A stretch of 64,000 nucleotides of DNA, from the NCBI RefSeq assembly GCF_025398735.1, contig NZ_CP104694.1:5173465-5237464 (forward strand), written 5' to 3'. The DNA comes from Tahibacter amnicola. GTDB lineage: Bacteria; Pseudomonadota; Gammaproteobacteria; Xanthomonadales; Rhodanobacteraceae. The position numbers were made by a program, and so were the translations under genes. The notes under the pieces were generated by a model that did not search any database, was not told the DNA's origin, and saw only the letters and a program-made list of their open reading frames with translations. Of this stretch, positions 18,885 to 27,424 are shown piece after piece (the stretch's first letter is position 1; every line of letters starts with the position of its first letter).

Positions 18885-18930
18885 ACGGTGCATGTCGGGC
18901 GCGAATGCGCCGACGAAAGGCAGGCCGCAC

Positions 18931-18958
18931 AGTATACGGGTTGTGGGCGATTGCGCAA
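18931..18958 (-). promoter_or_regulatory. Probable sigma-70 promoter of tRNA-Leu
   Basis: On the minus strand TTGCGC (18953-18958) and TATACT (18931-18936) are separated by 16 bases. The pair lies about 47 bases upstream of the mature 5' end of the tRNA, a usual distance for a short 5' leader removed by RNase P. Confidence 0.55.
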
Positions 18959-18989
18959 TCCCGCGGGGCGGGCCAGACGGAGGCCAAGC

Positions 18990-19011
18990 GCCTCCCGGAT
19001 GGCCGGGAGGC
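18990..19011 (-). terminator. Hairpin downstream of the cysteine dioxygenase gene
   Basis: A perfect 9-bp stem, GCCTCCCGG with CCGGGAGGC around loop ATGG, lies 8 bases after the stop of the minus-strand gene at 19020. There is no U-tract, so it may be a weak terminator or an mRNA 3' stabiliser. Confidence 0.4.
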
Positions 19012-19019
19012 ACGGGGAA

Positions 19020-19598
19020 TCAGTGGGTCAGGTCGAGCGAGAGCTTGCGCTCGTCGCGCTCGTACCAGCAGTCGGCCAGGGGCTTGAAGACGCTGCAGCA
19101 GGTCATCGGGCCGCGGTAGATGTGCAGGGAGACGGCGACGTCGTCGTCGCTGGGGTTCTGGATGGTGTGGTATTCGTGGGGCGGGATCAGGCTGCCGGCC
19201 GAGCCGGCACCGGCGATCATGGTGCCACGGGATTCGAACCGGTAGCGTTCGGAATCGCGGCCGGTGAGCTCGTAGGGGGTGATTTCGAGGGATCCGTGCC
19301 AGACGCCCTCGACGCACCACATGCCGGCGTGGTCATGGATCGGGGTGCCCTGCCCCGGGCCCCAGGTCATGGCAATGACGCAGTAGCCGTGTTCTTCGCT
19401 GACGTAGAGCTCGCGCCGGGCGTAGTGGTCGCCCACGGGCTCGAAGACGCAGTCGGGCAGGCGCACCTCCGGGTCGCGGATCAGCTTGCACAGGGTGTGG
19501 CGCAGCTGGTCGGTGATTTCAGTGGGGCAGTCGCGACAGATGGCGCGGTCGAGGGCGTCGACCAGGCGGCGGGCGCCTGGGAAATCCAGCGTGAGCAT
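19020..19598 (-). CDS. Cysteine dioxygenase family protein
   Basis: The 192-residue product matches the type I cysteine dioxygenase cupin family. The metal-binding motif GTPIHDHAGMWC supplies two His ligands, and PPHEYHTIQN supplies the third. The enzyme oxidises L-cysteine to cysteine sulfinate with a mononuclear Fe(II) in the cytosol; other thiol dioxygenases (for example for 3-mercaptopropionate) share this fold, so the substrate is not certain. Its start lies 35 bases after the stop of metX on the same strand, so the two may be co-transcribed, linking methionine/cysteine synthesis with cysteine breakdown. The length is normal for the family. Confidence 0.88.
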   Translation of the reverse strand: MLTLDFPGARRLVDALDRAICRDCPTEITDQLRHTLCKLIRDPEVRLPDCVFEPVGDHYARRELYVSEEHGYCVIAMTWGPGQGTPIHDHAGMWCVEGVWHGSLEITPYELTGRDSERYRFESRGTMIAGAGSAGSLIPPHEYHTIQNPSDDDVAVSLHIYRGPMTCCSVFKPLADCWYERDERKLSLDLTH

Positions 19599-19633
19599 TG
19601 GAGCGTCCGAGTAGGGCTTTCGTGGCGCGGAGT

Positions 19634-20734
19634 TTACAGCCGCGCCAGGAAGTGCGCGATGGCTGCGCCAAAACGGGTGATATCGACCAGGAAGGCGTCG
19701 TGCCCCTGGGGGCTGTCCAGGGCCACGAATTCGACCTCGGCGCCCCCGGCGCGCAGACCGGTGGCGATCTCCTCCTGCTGGCTCAGGGGGAACAGGATGT
19801 CGGTCTCGACCCCGATCACCAGGGCGCGCTGCAGGGCAATGCGGCTGAGGCCCTGCGCGACGCTGCCGTCGCCGTACTCGCCGACATCGAACCAGTCGCT
19901 GGCACGAGACAAATACAAATAGCTATTTGGATCAAAGTTACGCACGAATCGGCGCGCATGGCCGACCAGGTACGACTCGATCTGGAATTCCGCACCAAAG
20001 GGTTCTTCGTCGCGCTGGTCGGATTCCAGGCGGATACGCGCGAACCGGCCCACCCACTCCATGGCCGAGCGATAGGTGATCACGCCGAGCTTTCGCGCGA
20101 TCGACATGCCGGCCTCGGGATACTGCTCTTCCGTGTAGTGGCCGTTGTTCCAGTTCGGATCCAGGCGAATGGCTTCGCGCTGCAGCGAGCGGATGGCAAT
20201 GGCAAACGGCTGCGCCTGCGGCGCGGTGGAGATACTGATATGACTGCGCGCACTGCCCGGATGCAGCGCCAGATACGCCAGCGCCGTCATACCGCCCATG
20301 GAATTGCCCAGAAGACAGGCCAGGCGCTCAATGCCCAGGCCTTTGACGAGCGCGTGGCCGGCATTGGCGGCGTCTTCGAGAGTCAGTTCGGGAAATTCCA
20401 GCCGATACGGTTCGCCGGTGGCGGGGTTGATCGATGCCGCTCCGGTCGAGCCTTTGCAGCTGCCGAGCGTATTGACGCAGATGACGAACCAGCGGCGCGT
20501 ATCGATGTAGCGCCCGGGGCCGAGCATGTCTTCCCACCAGCCGGCGCTCGGGTCTTCGGCGTTGGACGCCGCGTGCGCGCTGGGCGAAAGGCCGGTGAAG
20601 ATCAGAATCGCGTTGTCGCGCGCGGCATTGAGTTCACCCCAGGTTTCATACGCCACGCGGGCGCCGTGCAGCACGCCACCGCGTTTCATGGGGAACGGGG
20701 AAGGAAGGTCGAAATACTGGCGGGCGTCGCCCAT
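19634..20734 (-). CDS. metX: Homoserine O-acyltransferase (MetX type, probably succinyltransferase)
   Basis: The product has 366 residues. The frame is open further upstream to 21058, but family similarity starts at MGDARQYFDLPSPFP, so ATG at 20734 is used; the extension would run antisense through the trmB start. It is an alpha/beta hydrolase that activates homoserine in methionine synthesis. The nucleophile motif is GNSMGGMTAL and the catalytic His lies in SPQGHDAFLVD. The sequence is strikingly like the xanthomonad MetX proteins, which use succinyl-CoA rather than acetyl-CoA; this substrate assignment is from family knowledge. It precedes the cysteine dioxygenase gene and is divergent from trmB. 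No SAM riboswitch was seen in the 96-base gap upstream. Confidence 0.9.
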   Translation of the reverse strand: MGDARQYFDLPSPFPMKRGGVLHGARVAYETWGELNAARDNAILIFTGLSPSAHAASNAEDPSAGWWEDMLGPGRYIDTRRWFVICVNTLGSCKGSTGAASINPATGEPYRLEFPELTLEDAANAGHALVKGLGIERLACLLGNSMGGMTALAYLALHPGSARSHISISTAPQAQPFAIAIRSLQREAIRLDPNWNNGHYTEEQYPEAGMSIARKLGVITYRSAMEWVGRFARIRLESDQRDEEPFGAEFQIESYLVGHARRFVRNFDPNSYLYLSRASDWFDVGEYGDGSVAQGLSRIALQRALVIGVETDILFPLSQQEEIATGLRAGGAEVEFVALDSPQGHDAFLVDITRFGAAIAHFLARL

Positions 20735-20830
20735 TGGCACACACGGGATCTGGCGGCAAGTCGAAGGCGCGACTGTAAACTCCCGGCCACACCAAATCCA
20801 AGGCTTGCCGGGCCTATCCATAGGAAATTC

Positions 20831-21543
20831 ATGCAGGGCAATTCGCGCATCGTCGACAGCGCCCAGTCCGGGCCACATCCAAGGCTGGCGGAAATCGTGC
20901 GGCGTCATTGGGAAAGCCCGTTCCGGCGTCCCGTTGCCGACCACGGCCAACGGGCGTTTGACGCGCTCGCGGCGCGCCTGGCCAGCGATGACCGTCCGCG
21001 CGTGCTCGATTCGGGCTGCGGCACTGGCGCCAGCACGCTGGAACTGGCCGCGCAGCACCCCGACACGCTGATCATCGGCGTGGACAAATCCGCCGCACGG
21101 CTGGAAACGGGGAACGCCATTCCCGCCACGCGGGAAACCCGTCTAACGCCATTCTCGTGCGTTGTGATCTTGTGGATTTCTGGACACTGGCCGCACGCGC
21201 CGGCTGGCGATTCCATTGCCAGTATTTTCTCTATCCGAATCCCTGGCCGAAGCCCGAACAGGTACAGCGTCGCTGGCATGCGCATCCGATCCTGCCGGCC
21301 ATCCTGGCCTGTTCGCGCCGTACGGTGCTGCGCACGAACTGGGCCATCTATGCGCAGGAGTGGGCGCAAACACTGCAGCAGCTGGGATGGGAGACGAACC
21401 TGCATACGATTGCGTGCACGTCACCTGATGAAGCACTGACACCCTTCGAACAGAAGTACGCGCTTTCCGGCCATACGTTGTGGCAGGTGGCCGGCACGCG
21501 CAGGCCAGGCGAAGCCGCGGCAGGTGGAGATCACGCACCGTGA
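20831..21543 (+). pseudogene. trmB: TrmB-type tRNA (guanine-N7)-methyltransferase, frameshifted
   Basis: The first part starts at ATG 20831 (AGGAAA upstream) and carries the SAM-binding motif VLDSGCGTGASTLEL and GVDKSAARL. The frame then drifts, and the rest of the enzyme continues in another frame from about 21112: NAILVRCDLVDFW, YPNPWPKPEQVQRRWHAHP (the TrmB signature), and LTPFEQKY near the end. One missing base near 21101-21104 (CTGGAA) would restore RL-GNGERH and join the halves into about 238 residues, normal for TrmB. The enzyme makes m7G46 in tRNAs. The gene is not essential in other bacteria, so a real mutation is possible, but an indel in the assembly is equally likely. It is coupled to the next gene through GTGA. 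Confidence 0.8.
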
Positions 21544-22115
21544 CGCCCCTGGTCAGCGACTGGTTCGGCCCCGCCTTCGAACAGTTGCATCCGCTGCTGC
21601 AACAGTTGCATCGGCAGGGTGGTGAGCTGTCGGGAACGGTCGACATCCGTCTTGGCAGCGGCGTGGCGGGCGTTCTGGGCCGAAGGATCGCGCGTCGGCT
21701 GGGGATTCCGCCGCACGCCGGGCGCTGCGCCATGCGCGTGCACATTTATCACGACGCCGGCGCCCTGCACTGGGACCGCCGATTCGGCGATGGCGCAGCC
21801 TGGATGTGTTCGACGTTCTCGCCCACCGGGAATTGGCCGGACGGCTGCTGGATCGAGCAGACTGGGCCGGTCCGGCTGGCGCTGGGTGTGCAAATTGAAA
21901 ACGGCGGCTGGCGTTGGAAGCTACGTCGTGCCTGGCTGGCAGGTATTCCACTGCCGCGATGGGTGCTGCCCCGTTCGCGCGCAGGCAAATGCATCGAAGA
22001 CGGGCGCTACCGCTTCGACGTGACATTCGCGGTGCCGATCATCGGCGACGTACTTTCCTACGGCGGCCTGCTGGACGCCGCCCCCTTCCCTTCCACCGGT
22101 GTTGACAGGCCCTGA
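21540..22115 (+). CDS. DUF4166 family protein
   Basis: The product has 191 residues from GTG 21540, which overlaps the stop of the trmB frame (GTGA), with GGTGGAG about ten bases upstream. The sequence shows the DUF4166 pattern: a start with WFGPAFEQLHPLLQQLH, GVAGVLGRRIARRLGIP in the first third, ALHWDRRFG in the middle and FDVTFAVPIIGDVLSYGG at the end. The biochemical function of this family is not established to my knowledge. The protein has no signal peptide and is probably cytosolic. Its tight coupling to a tRNA methyltransferase is noted without a functional claim. Confidence 0.75.
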   Translation: MTPLVSDWFGPAFEQLHPLLQQLHRQGGELSGTVDIRLGSGVAGVLGRRIARRLGIPPHAGRCAMRVHIYHDAGALHWDRRFGDGAAWMCSTFSPTGNWPDGCWIEQTGPVRLALGVQIENGGWRWKLRRAWLAGIPLPRWVLPRSRAGKCIEDGRYRFDVTFAVPIIGDVLSYGGLLDAAPFPSTGVDRP

Positions 22116-22122
22116 TGGCCTT

Positions 22123-22148
22123 CCACCGGCCCGCAACGAAGCCGGTGG
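22123..22148. terminator. Hairpin between convergent DUF4166 and HxlR genes
   Basis: CCACCGGC and GCCGGTGG form an 8-bp stem with a 10-base loop just after the stop at 22115 and 20 bases beyond the stop of the convergent gene. It lacks a U-tract on either strand, so the terminator function is tentative. Confidence 0.35.
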
Positions 22149-22167
22149 GATGCCTGGACGTTGTGCG

Positions 22168-22500
22168 TCACTCGCGCTCGAGGCGCCGCGCCCAGTTCTT
22201 GGACCAGGTGCCCAGGGGCACCAGCAGGCCGTAGAGCGCAGTGCCCGGACGCGTCAGCCGGTAGCCCTGCTCGGAGTGCTCGACGATGCCGGCGCCACGC
22301 AATTCGGCGAGGCGACGGTTGAGCACGGTGGGAGAAACGTTTTCGCAACGGGCCTGCAGCTCACGGAACGTGGCCGGGCCTTGTTCGAGATTCCAGATGA
22401 TGCCCATTGTCCAATGGCGGCCCAGGAGGTCGAACAGGGCCATGACGGGCGTACCGGAACGTGAGCCGCGGACCGGCTCGCCTGGTCTTGGGAACGACAT
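22168..22500 (-). CDS. HxlR family winged-helix transcriptional regulator
   Basis: The 110-residue product has the HxlR layout: LFDLLGRHWTMGIIWNLEQGPATFRELQ forms the first helices, VSPTVLNRRLAELRGAGIV is the recognition helix with wing, and the tail GYRLTRPGTALYGLLVPL is the dimerisation helix. HxlR proteins are DNA-binding sensors of redox signals or small molecules. The Cys usual near the N-terminus of redox-sensing members is absent; one Cys occurs at about residue 52, in QARCEN. Three copies of CGCTACC in the promoter (22510-22543) suggest autoregulation. There is no divergent partner gene, so other targets, if any, lie elsewhere. Confidence 0.85.
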   Translation of the reverse strand: MSFPRPGEPVRGSRSGTPVMALFDLLGRHWTMGIIWNLEQGPATFRELQARCENVSPTVLNRRLAELRGAGIVEHSEQGYRLTRPGTALYGLLVPLGTWSKNWARRLERE

Positions 22501-22509
22501 AGGGCACCT

Positions 22510-22543
22510 CGCTACCTATGGGGTAGCGAACTGTATCGCTACC
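22510..22543. promoter_or_regulatory. Probable operator for the HxlR regulator
   Basis: CGCTACC (22510-22516) and GGTAGCG (22522-22528) form a perfect 7-bp inverted repeat with a 5-base spacer. A third copy, CGCTACC, lies at 22537-22543. The cluster begins 10 bases upstream of the HxlR start codon, so binding there would block its own expression. This is inference from position and symmetry. Confidence 0.5.
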
Positions 22544-22714
22544 TGTTGAGCGGCACAATAGTGCGTGAATTCGCCCCCGGTGACTGCCAGACGGGCGCTA
22601 CGCACCGTTCGTAGACAGCAGTACACAAACCGCGCGGGAACTCATGTTCCCTTTCGCTAAGAGTTGCACACCTTCGTGCGCCGGTAAAGCGTCGCCGCCG
22701 TACCGGCACCCGGT

Positions 22715-22745
22715 TTGCAACCCTGCCATTCCGACAGGGTTGCAA
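22715..22745 (-). terminator. Hairpin after hutU
   Basis: TTGCAACCCTG and CAGGGTTGCAA form an 11-bp perfect stem with a 9-base loop, 6 bases after the hutU stop. No U-tract follows on the minus strand. It is probably the 3' end of the hutU transcript. Confidence 0.5.
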
Positions 22746-22751
22746 GCACAC

Positions 22752-24428
22752 TTACACACCCAGCATCGGCAGCTTCAGGCCCTGCTCGCGAGCGCACTGC
22801 TGCGCAATCTCGTAGCCGGCATCGGCATGCCGCATCACCCCCGTGCCAGGATCGTTCCACAGCACGCGGGCCAGCCGTTTGTCAGCTGCCTCGCTGCCGT
22901 CGCAGACGATCACCACGCCCGAGTGCTGACTGTATCCCATTCCGACGCCGCCGCCATGGTGCAGCGACACCCAGGTGGCACCGCCGGCCGTATTGAGTAG
23001 CGCATTGAGGAGCGGCCAGTCGGAAACCGCGTCGCTGCCGTCCTTCATGGCCTCGGTTTCCCGGTTCGGGCTGGCTACGGAACCGGAGTCCAGGTGATCG
23101 CGGCCGATGACCACCGGCGCCTTGAGCTCACCGTTGCGCACCATCTCGTTGAAGGCCAGCGCGAGGCGATGGCGCTGTCCCAGCCCGACCCAGCAGATGC
23201 GCGCCGGCAGGCCCTGGAAGCTGATGCGCTTGCCGGCCATGTCGAGCCAGTTGTGCAGGTGCGGGTCGTCCGGGATCAGCTCTTTTACCTTTTGATCGGT
23301 TTTATAGATATCTTCCGGATCGCCCGACAACGCCACCCAGCGGAACGGACCGATGCCGCGGCAGAACAGCGGGCGCACGAAGGCCGGCACGAAACCGGGG
23401 AAGGCGAAGGCGTCTTCGCAGCCTTCATCCTTTGCCATCTGGCGGATGTTGTTGCCGTAATCGAACGTCGGCACGCCCATGCGGTGGAACGCGAGCATGG
23501 CGTCGACATGGACACGCATGGATTTCTTGGCCGCATCGCGGGTGCCGGCCGGGTCGGACTTCTTGCGTTCCAGCCACTCTTCGACCGTCCACCCCAGCGG
23601 GAGGTAACCGTTAACCGGGTCGTGCGCGCTGGTCTGGTCGGTCACTGCATCGGGCCGCACGCCACGGCGGACCATTTCCGGTAGCACATCGGCCGCATTA
23701 CCCAGGAGGGCGATCGAGCGGGCTTCCCCGGCGGCGGTGTAGCGGGCGATGCGGGCCAGGGCGTCGTCGAGGTCGGTGGCCTGTTCGTCGACGTAGCGGG
23801 TCTTTAGGCGGAAATCGATGCGGCTCTGCTGGCATTCGATCGTCAGCGAGCAGGCGCCGGCCAGCGAGGCGGCGAGCGGCTGGGCGCCGCCCATGCCGCC
23901 AAGGCCGGCGGTGAGGATCCAGCGCCCACGCAGGCTGCCCTGGTAATGCTGGCGGCCCATTTCCACGAAGGTTTCGTAGGTGCCCTGCACGATGCCCTGG
24001 CTGCCGATGTAGATCCACGAACCGGCCGTCATCTGGCCGTACATCATCAGGCCCTTGCGATCCAGCTCGTTGAAGTGTTCCCAGGTGGACCAGGCCGGCA
24101 CCAGGTTGGAATTGGCCAGGAGTACGCGCGGAGCGTCCGGATGGGTGGGGAAGACGCCGACCGGCTTGCCCGACTGGATCAGCAGCGTTTCATCGTCGTT
24201 GAGCTCGCGCAGGCTGCGCAGGATGGCGTCAAAGCATTCCCAGTTGCGCGCGGCGCGGCCGATGCCGCCGTAGACCACCAGCTCGGCCGGGTTCTCGGCC
24301 ACTTCCGGATCGAGGTTGTTCTGAAGCATGCGGAAGGCGGCTTCCGACAGCCAGCTCTTGCAGGAAAGGGTATTCCCGCGCGGGGCACGGACGACGCGGG
24401 TGGTATCGATGCGGGTCGGGGCAGTCAT
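22752..24428 (-). CDS. hutU: Urocanate hydratase
   Basis: The 558-residue product converts urocanate to 4-imidazolone-5-propionate, the second step of histidine degradation, in the cytosol with bound NAD+. The NAD-binding stretch [12 protein letters not shown] and the conserved [18 protein letters not shown], which holds the active-site Cys, are both present. The start at 24428 is chosen because GGAG lies six bases before it; upstream in-frame ATGs lack one. hutF and hutI lie about 1.5-3 kb away, but hutH and hutG are not in the window. A TATAAT element and an inverted repeat lie just upstream. The length is normal. Confidence 0.96.
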   Translation of the reverse strand: MTAPTRIDTTRVVRAPRGNTLSCKSWLSEAAFRMLQNNLDPEVAENPAELVVYGGIGRAARNWECFDAILRSLRELNDDETLLIQSGKPVGVFPTHPDAPRVLLANSNLVPAWSTWEHFNELDRKGLMMYGQMTAGSWIYIGSQGIVQGTYETFVEMGRQHYQGSLRGRWILTAGLGGMGGAQPLAASLAGACSLTIECQQSRIDFRLKTRYVDEQATDLDDALARIARYTAAGEARSIALLGNAADVLPEMVRRGVRPDAVTDQTSAHDPVNGYLPLGWTVEEWLERKKSDPAGTRDAAKKSMRVHVDAMLAFHRMGVPTFDYGNNIRQMAKDEGCEDAFAFPGFVPAFVRPLFCRGIGPFRWVALSGDPEDIYKTDQKVKELIPDDPHLHNWLDMAGKRISFQGLPARICWVGLGQRHRLALAFNEMVRNGELKAPVVIGRDHLDSGSVASPNRETEAMKDGSDAVSDWPLLNALLNTAGGATWVSLHHGGGVGMGYSQHSGVVIVCDGSEAADKRLARVLWNDPGTGVMRHADAGYEIAQQCAREQGLKLPMLGV

Positions 24429-24453
24429 GGCCATCTCCGGAAAAGAGGCGGCG

Positions 24454-24488
24454 ATTATAGGCCGGGCGTGCTGCCGACCGGGCAGCAC
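24454..24488 (-). promoter_or_regulatory. hutU promoter -10 element with overlapping inverted repeat
   Basis: A perfect TATAAT (24454-24459, minus strand) lies 26 bases upstream of the hutU start. The -35 region is occupied by GTGCTGCC and GGCAGCAC, an 8-bp inverted repeat with a 5-base spacer at 24468-24488. No good -35 hexamer is visible, so the repeat could be an operator or an activator site. It does not match the TGTATATACA-type HutC site I know from pseudomonads. Confidence 0.45.
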
Positions 24489-24606
24489 CGTGCTAGCGCA
24501 TTGTAACGGCGCTGTCGAGAAGGATCACCTCGGCGTGACGCCGTGGTGAGTCACTGCGCCCTCTTCGTGACGGGCGCTCGACAAGACGCTTTGGCATACT
24601 CCCGCC

Positions 24607-25878
24607 ATGCCCAGTAACGCCTTCGCCCTCCGGCGCGCCTGCCGCGTCCTTGCCCTGCTTTGTCTTGCGCTCGGCCTCGCGGCGTGCGGCAGCCAACCCG
24701 TCCGCCGTGCATCTGCCCCGGCCGATCCCCTGCTACTGATTTCAATCGACGGCTTCCGCGCCGACTACCTCGACCGCGGCGTCACCCCGCACCTGTCCGC
24801 CCTGGCGGCGACGGGAGTGCGCGCGGAAGGGCTGCGCCCTTCGTTTCCCTCCCTGACCTTTCCGAATCACTACACCCTGGTGACCGGTCTCTACCCGGAT
24901 CATCACGGCATTGTCCACAATGTCATTGACGATGCCGCCAACGGCCGGCACTTCGTCTACAACAATGCCAGGACCACCGCCGATCCCGCCTGGTGGGGTG
25001 GCGAACCGATCTGGGTGGGCGCGGAGCGCCAGGGAATCCGCAGCGCCACGATGTTCTGGCCGGGATCAGACGTCGCCATCGCTGGCGTGCGTCCGAGCTT
25101 CTGGCGTCCCTTCAGTCGTTCGGTGACGCCGGACGAGCGCGTCGATGCGGTGCTGGAATGGCTTTCCCTGCCCGAAGATCAGCGGCCGCGGTTCATCACC
25201 TTGTATTTCGAGCAGGTCGACCGGGCCGGCCATGATGTCGGACCCGATTCACCCGACCTGGGCCAGGCGCTCCGCCAGATCGACGCGGCGATCGGGCGCC
25301 TGTTCGACGAGCTGGACCGGCGCGGCCTGCGTGGGCGCCTCAATACCGTGGTCGTGTCCGACCACGGCCAGGCCCCGTCCAGTCCGCAGCAAGTGATGAC
25401 CATCGATGACGAGATCGACATCAACCGGATCGAACCGGTGACGGTGGGCGTGGTCGCCGGTTTCCGTCCGCGGCCAGGTCAGCAGCACTATGCGGACAGC
25501 ACCCTGCTGGCGCCGCACCCGCACCGCCAGTGCTGGCGCAAGTCCGAAATTCCCACCCGCCTGCACTACGGGCGTAACGAACGGATTCCGCCGATCGTGT
25601 GCGTGGCCGCCGAAGGCTGGGTGTTCGCCACGCGCGCCTGGGAAGACCGGCATGCCGCGGGGCACTCCCGCGGCGAGCACGGCTACGACCCGGCCCTGCC
25701 GTCGATGCGCGCCCTGTTTCTGGCCCAGGGACCGGCGTTCAAGGCACGCCAGGTCATTCCGGTGTTCGACAACATCGACGTGTATCCGCTACTCACCCAT
25801 CTGCTCAAGATGCAGCCGGCCCGCCACGACGGAACGCTGGCAACGCTGGCCGGTATCCTGCGCGAACCGCCGCGCTGA
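24607..25878 (+). CDS. Nucleotide pyrophosphatase/phosphodiesterase family lipoprotein
   Basis: The product has 423 residues. It begins with a lipoprotein signal peptide (lipobox LAAC, Cys about residue 27), so it is predicted to be membrane-anchored in the cell envelope. The alkaline-phosphatase-superfamily NPP core follows: ISIDGFR with the first Asp ligand, FPSLTFPNHYT with the Thr nucleophile, EQVDRAGHD with Asp and His, VVSDHGQ with Asp-His, and GEHGYD with the last His. These ligate two zinc ions for hydrolysis of nucleotide phosphodiesters or pyrophosphates. It is convergent with hutF (18-base gap) and divergent from hutU. Nothing suggests a role in histidine use; it may scavenge extracellular nucleotides. 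Confidence 0.9.
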   Translation: MPSNAFALRRACRVLALLCLALGLAACGSQPVRRASAPADPLLLISIDGFRADYLDRGVTPHLSALAATGVRAEGLRPSFPSLTFPNHYTLVTGLYPDHHGIVHNVIDDAANGRHFVYNNARTTADPAWWGGEPIWVGAERQGIRSATMFWPGSDVAIAGVRPSFWRPFSRSVTPDERVDAVLEWLSLPEDQRPRFITLYFEQVDRAGHDVGPDSPDLGQALRQIDAAIGRLFDELDRRGLRGRLNTVVVSDHGQAPSSPQQVMTIDDEIDINRIEPVTVGVVAGFRPRPGQQHYADSTLLAPHPHRQCWRKSEIPTRLHYGRNERIPPIVCVAAEGWVFATRAWEDRHAAGHSRGEHGYDPALPSMRALFLAQGPAFKARQVIPVFDNIDVYPLLTHLLKMQPARHDGTLATLAGILREPPR

Positions 25879-25896
25879 GGCGGCGGCGCGGCCCCG

Positions 25897-27270
25897 TCAA
25901 TCCTGCAGGCGGCGGATCGTTTCCGCGTAGCGCTGCTCGATGAGGTCGCGGTCGCGGTGACGGCCGTCGCGCACGCACCAGCGCCCGGCGACCATCACGT
26001 CGCGCACCAGATTGCGATTCCCCGAGAAGACCAGCGTATCGATCACCTGGTGCTTGGGGCGACCCGCGAACTGCGGCGCGGCATCATCGAGAACCAGCAG
26101 GTCGGCGCGGTGTCCGGCGGCCGGTGCCGCACCGGCTTCGATCGCGCCGATCGGCACGCCGCTGGCCCGCGCACCGCCGAACAAGGCGTCGCCCCAGAGG
26201 GTTTCGCCGACGCTGTCGCTGGATTCGGAAACAGCGATATTTCGGCGACGCGCGACGAGACGCTGGCCGTATTCCAGCCAGCGCAGCTCTTCGATGGGGG
26301 AAACGGAAATATGGCTGTCGGAGCCCACGCCCAGGACACCACCGGCATCCAGGTAGCCGCGCAACGGGAACACGCCGTCGCCGAGGTTGGCCTCGGTGGT
26401 CGGGCACAGGCCCGCCACCGCGCCGCTTTCGGCCAGTCGACGCACTTCGGCGTCATCCAGGTGAGTGGCGTGCACCAGGGTCCAGCGGGCATCCACCGGC
26501 GCATTGTCGAGCAACCACTGCACCGGGCGGGCGCCGCGCACGGCGAGGCAATCGTCGACTTCCGCCGTCTGCTCGGCGATGTGGATGTGTATCGGGGCAT
26601 CGTCCACCAGCCCGCTTTCCAGCACGGCGCGCAGCGACTCCGGCGGCACCGCCCGCAGCGAGTGGAGCGCGACGCCGACACGCAAAGTGTCATTTTCCCC
26701 TTTGCGCAGGATAGCAATGAGATCCAGGTAAGCGTCGGTGGCGTGGGCAAAGCGTCGCTGGCGCTCGCTCAGGGCGCGCCCATCGAATCCACCGGTCTGG
26801 TAGAGCGTTGGCAGCAGGGTGAGGCCGATGCCGGTCTGCTCCGCCGCCTCGATGAGGGCGCGCGACATGGCGGCCGGATCATCGTAGCGCCCGCCGTCCG
26901 GACGATGATGCAAATAGTGGAATTCACACACCTGTGTAAATCCGGCTTCGAGCATTTCCATGTACAGCTGGGCGGCGATGGCACGCAGGTCGTCCGGCTG
27001 CACACGGCCGGCGAAGGCGTACATGGTTTCGCGCCAGGTCCAGAAACTGTCGGCCGGATCCGTCTGGCGTTCGGCCTGGCCGGCCATGGCGCGCTGGAAC
27101 GCATGCGAGTGCAGGTTCGGCATGCCGGGCACGACCCAGCGCCCCAGGCGCGCGGCGGTCCCGTCGCCGGAATGGGCCACCGTCGCGAAGACGCCGTCGC
27201 GGATGGTCAGGTCGATACTCGATTCCCAACCGTGGGGCATCCATACGTGATCGGCACGCAGCACACTCAT
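25897..27270 (-). CDS. hutF: Formimidoylglutamate deiminase
   Basis: The 457-residue amidohydrolase hydrolyses N-formimino-L-glutamate to N-formyl-L-glutamate and ammonia, which marks the five-step histidine pathway that normally ends with HutG (not in the window). Metal and catalytic motifs are visible: PNLHSHAFQRAMAG near residue 60, ALHSLRAVP, HIHIAEQTAEVDD, LVHATHLDD and GSDSHISVSPIEELR. The start at 27270 has a strong AGGAGG five bases upstream; a longer frame to 27363 does not. It is divergent from hutI with about 150 bases between, which should hold both promoters. The length is normal. Confidence 0.95.
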   Translation of the reverse strand: MSVLRADHVWMPHGWESSIDLTIRDGVFATVAHSGDGTAARLGRWVVPGMPNLHSHAFQRAMAGQAERQTDPADSFWTWRETMYAFAGRVQPDDLRAIAAQLYMEMLEAGFTQVCEFHYLHHRPDGGRYDDPAAMSRALIEAAEQTGIGLTLLPTLYQTGGFDGRALSERQRRFAHATDAYLDLIAILRKGENDTLRVGVALHSLRAVPPESLRAVLESGLVDDAPIHIHIAEQTAEVDDCLAVRGARPVQWLLDNAPVDARWTLVHATHLDDAEVRRLAESGAVAGLCPTTEANLGDGVFPLRGYLDAGGVLGVGSDSHISVSPIEELRWLEYGQRLVARRRNIAVSESSDSVGETLWGDALFGGARASGVPIGAIEAGAAPAAGHRADLLVLDDAAPQFAGRPKHQVIDTLVFSGNRNLVRDVMVAGRWCVRDGRHRDRDLIEQRYAETIRRLQD

Positions 27271-27424
27271 CGCATCCTCCTGGGTGATCTGACTGCGGTG
27301 GACGATCTGCGCCCTGTCCCGCAAACTGGCGCGCATGGTGGCGCCTTGCGGACCGCACGCCAAGCCCCACCGTCCCTACGCTACCCTCTGCGCCCGCGCC
27401 GATACGGATTCTGGACAAGCCCAC

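Noticed and set aside
20735-21058. N-terminal extension of metX to 474 residues
   Set aside because: The extension is antisense to trmB and lacks similarity to the family, which begins near MGDARQYFD.
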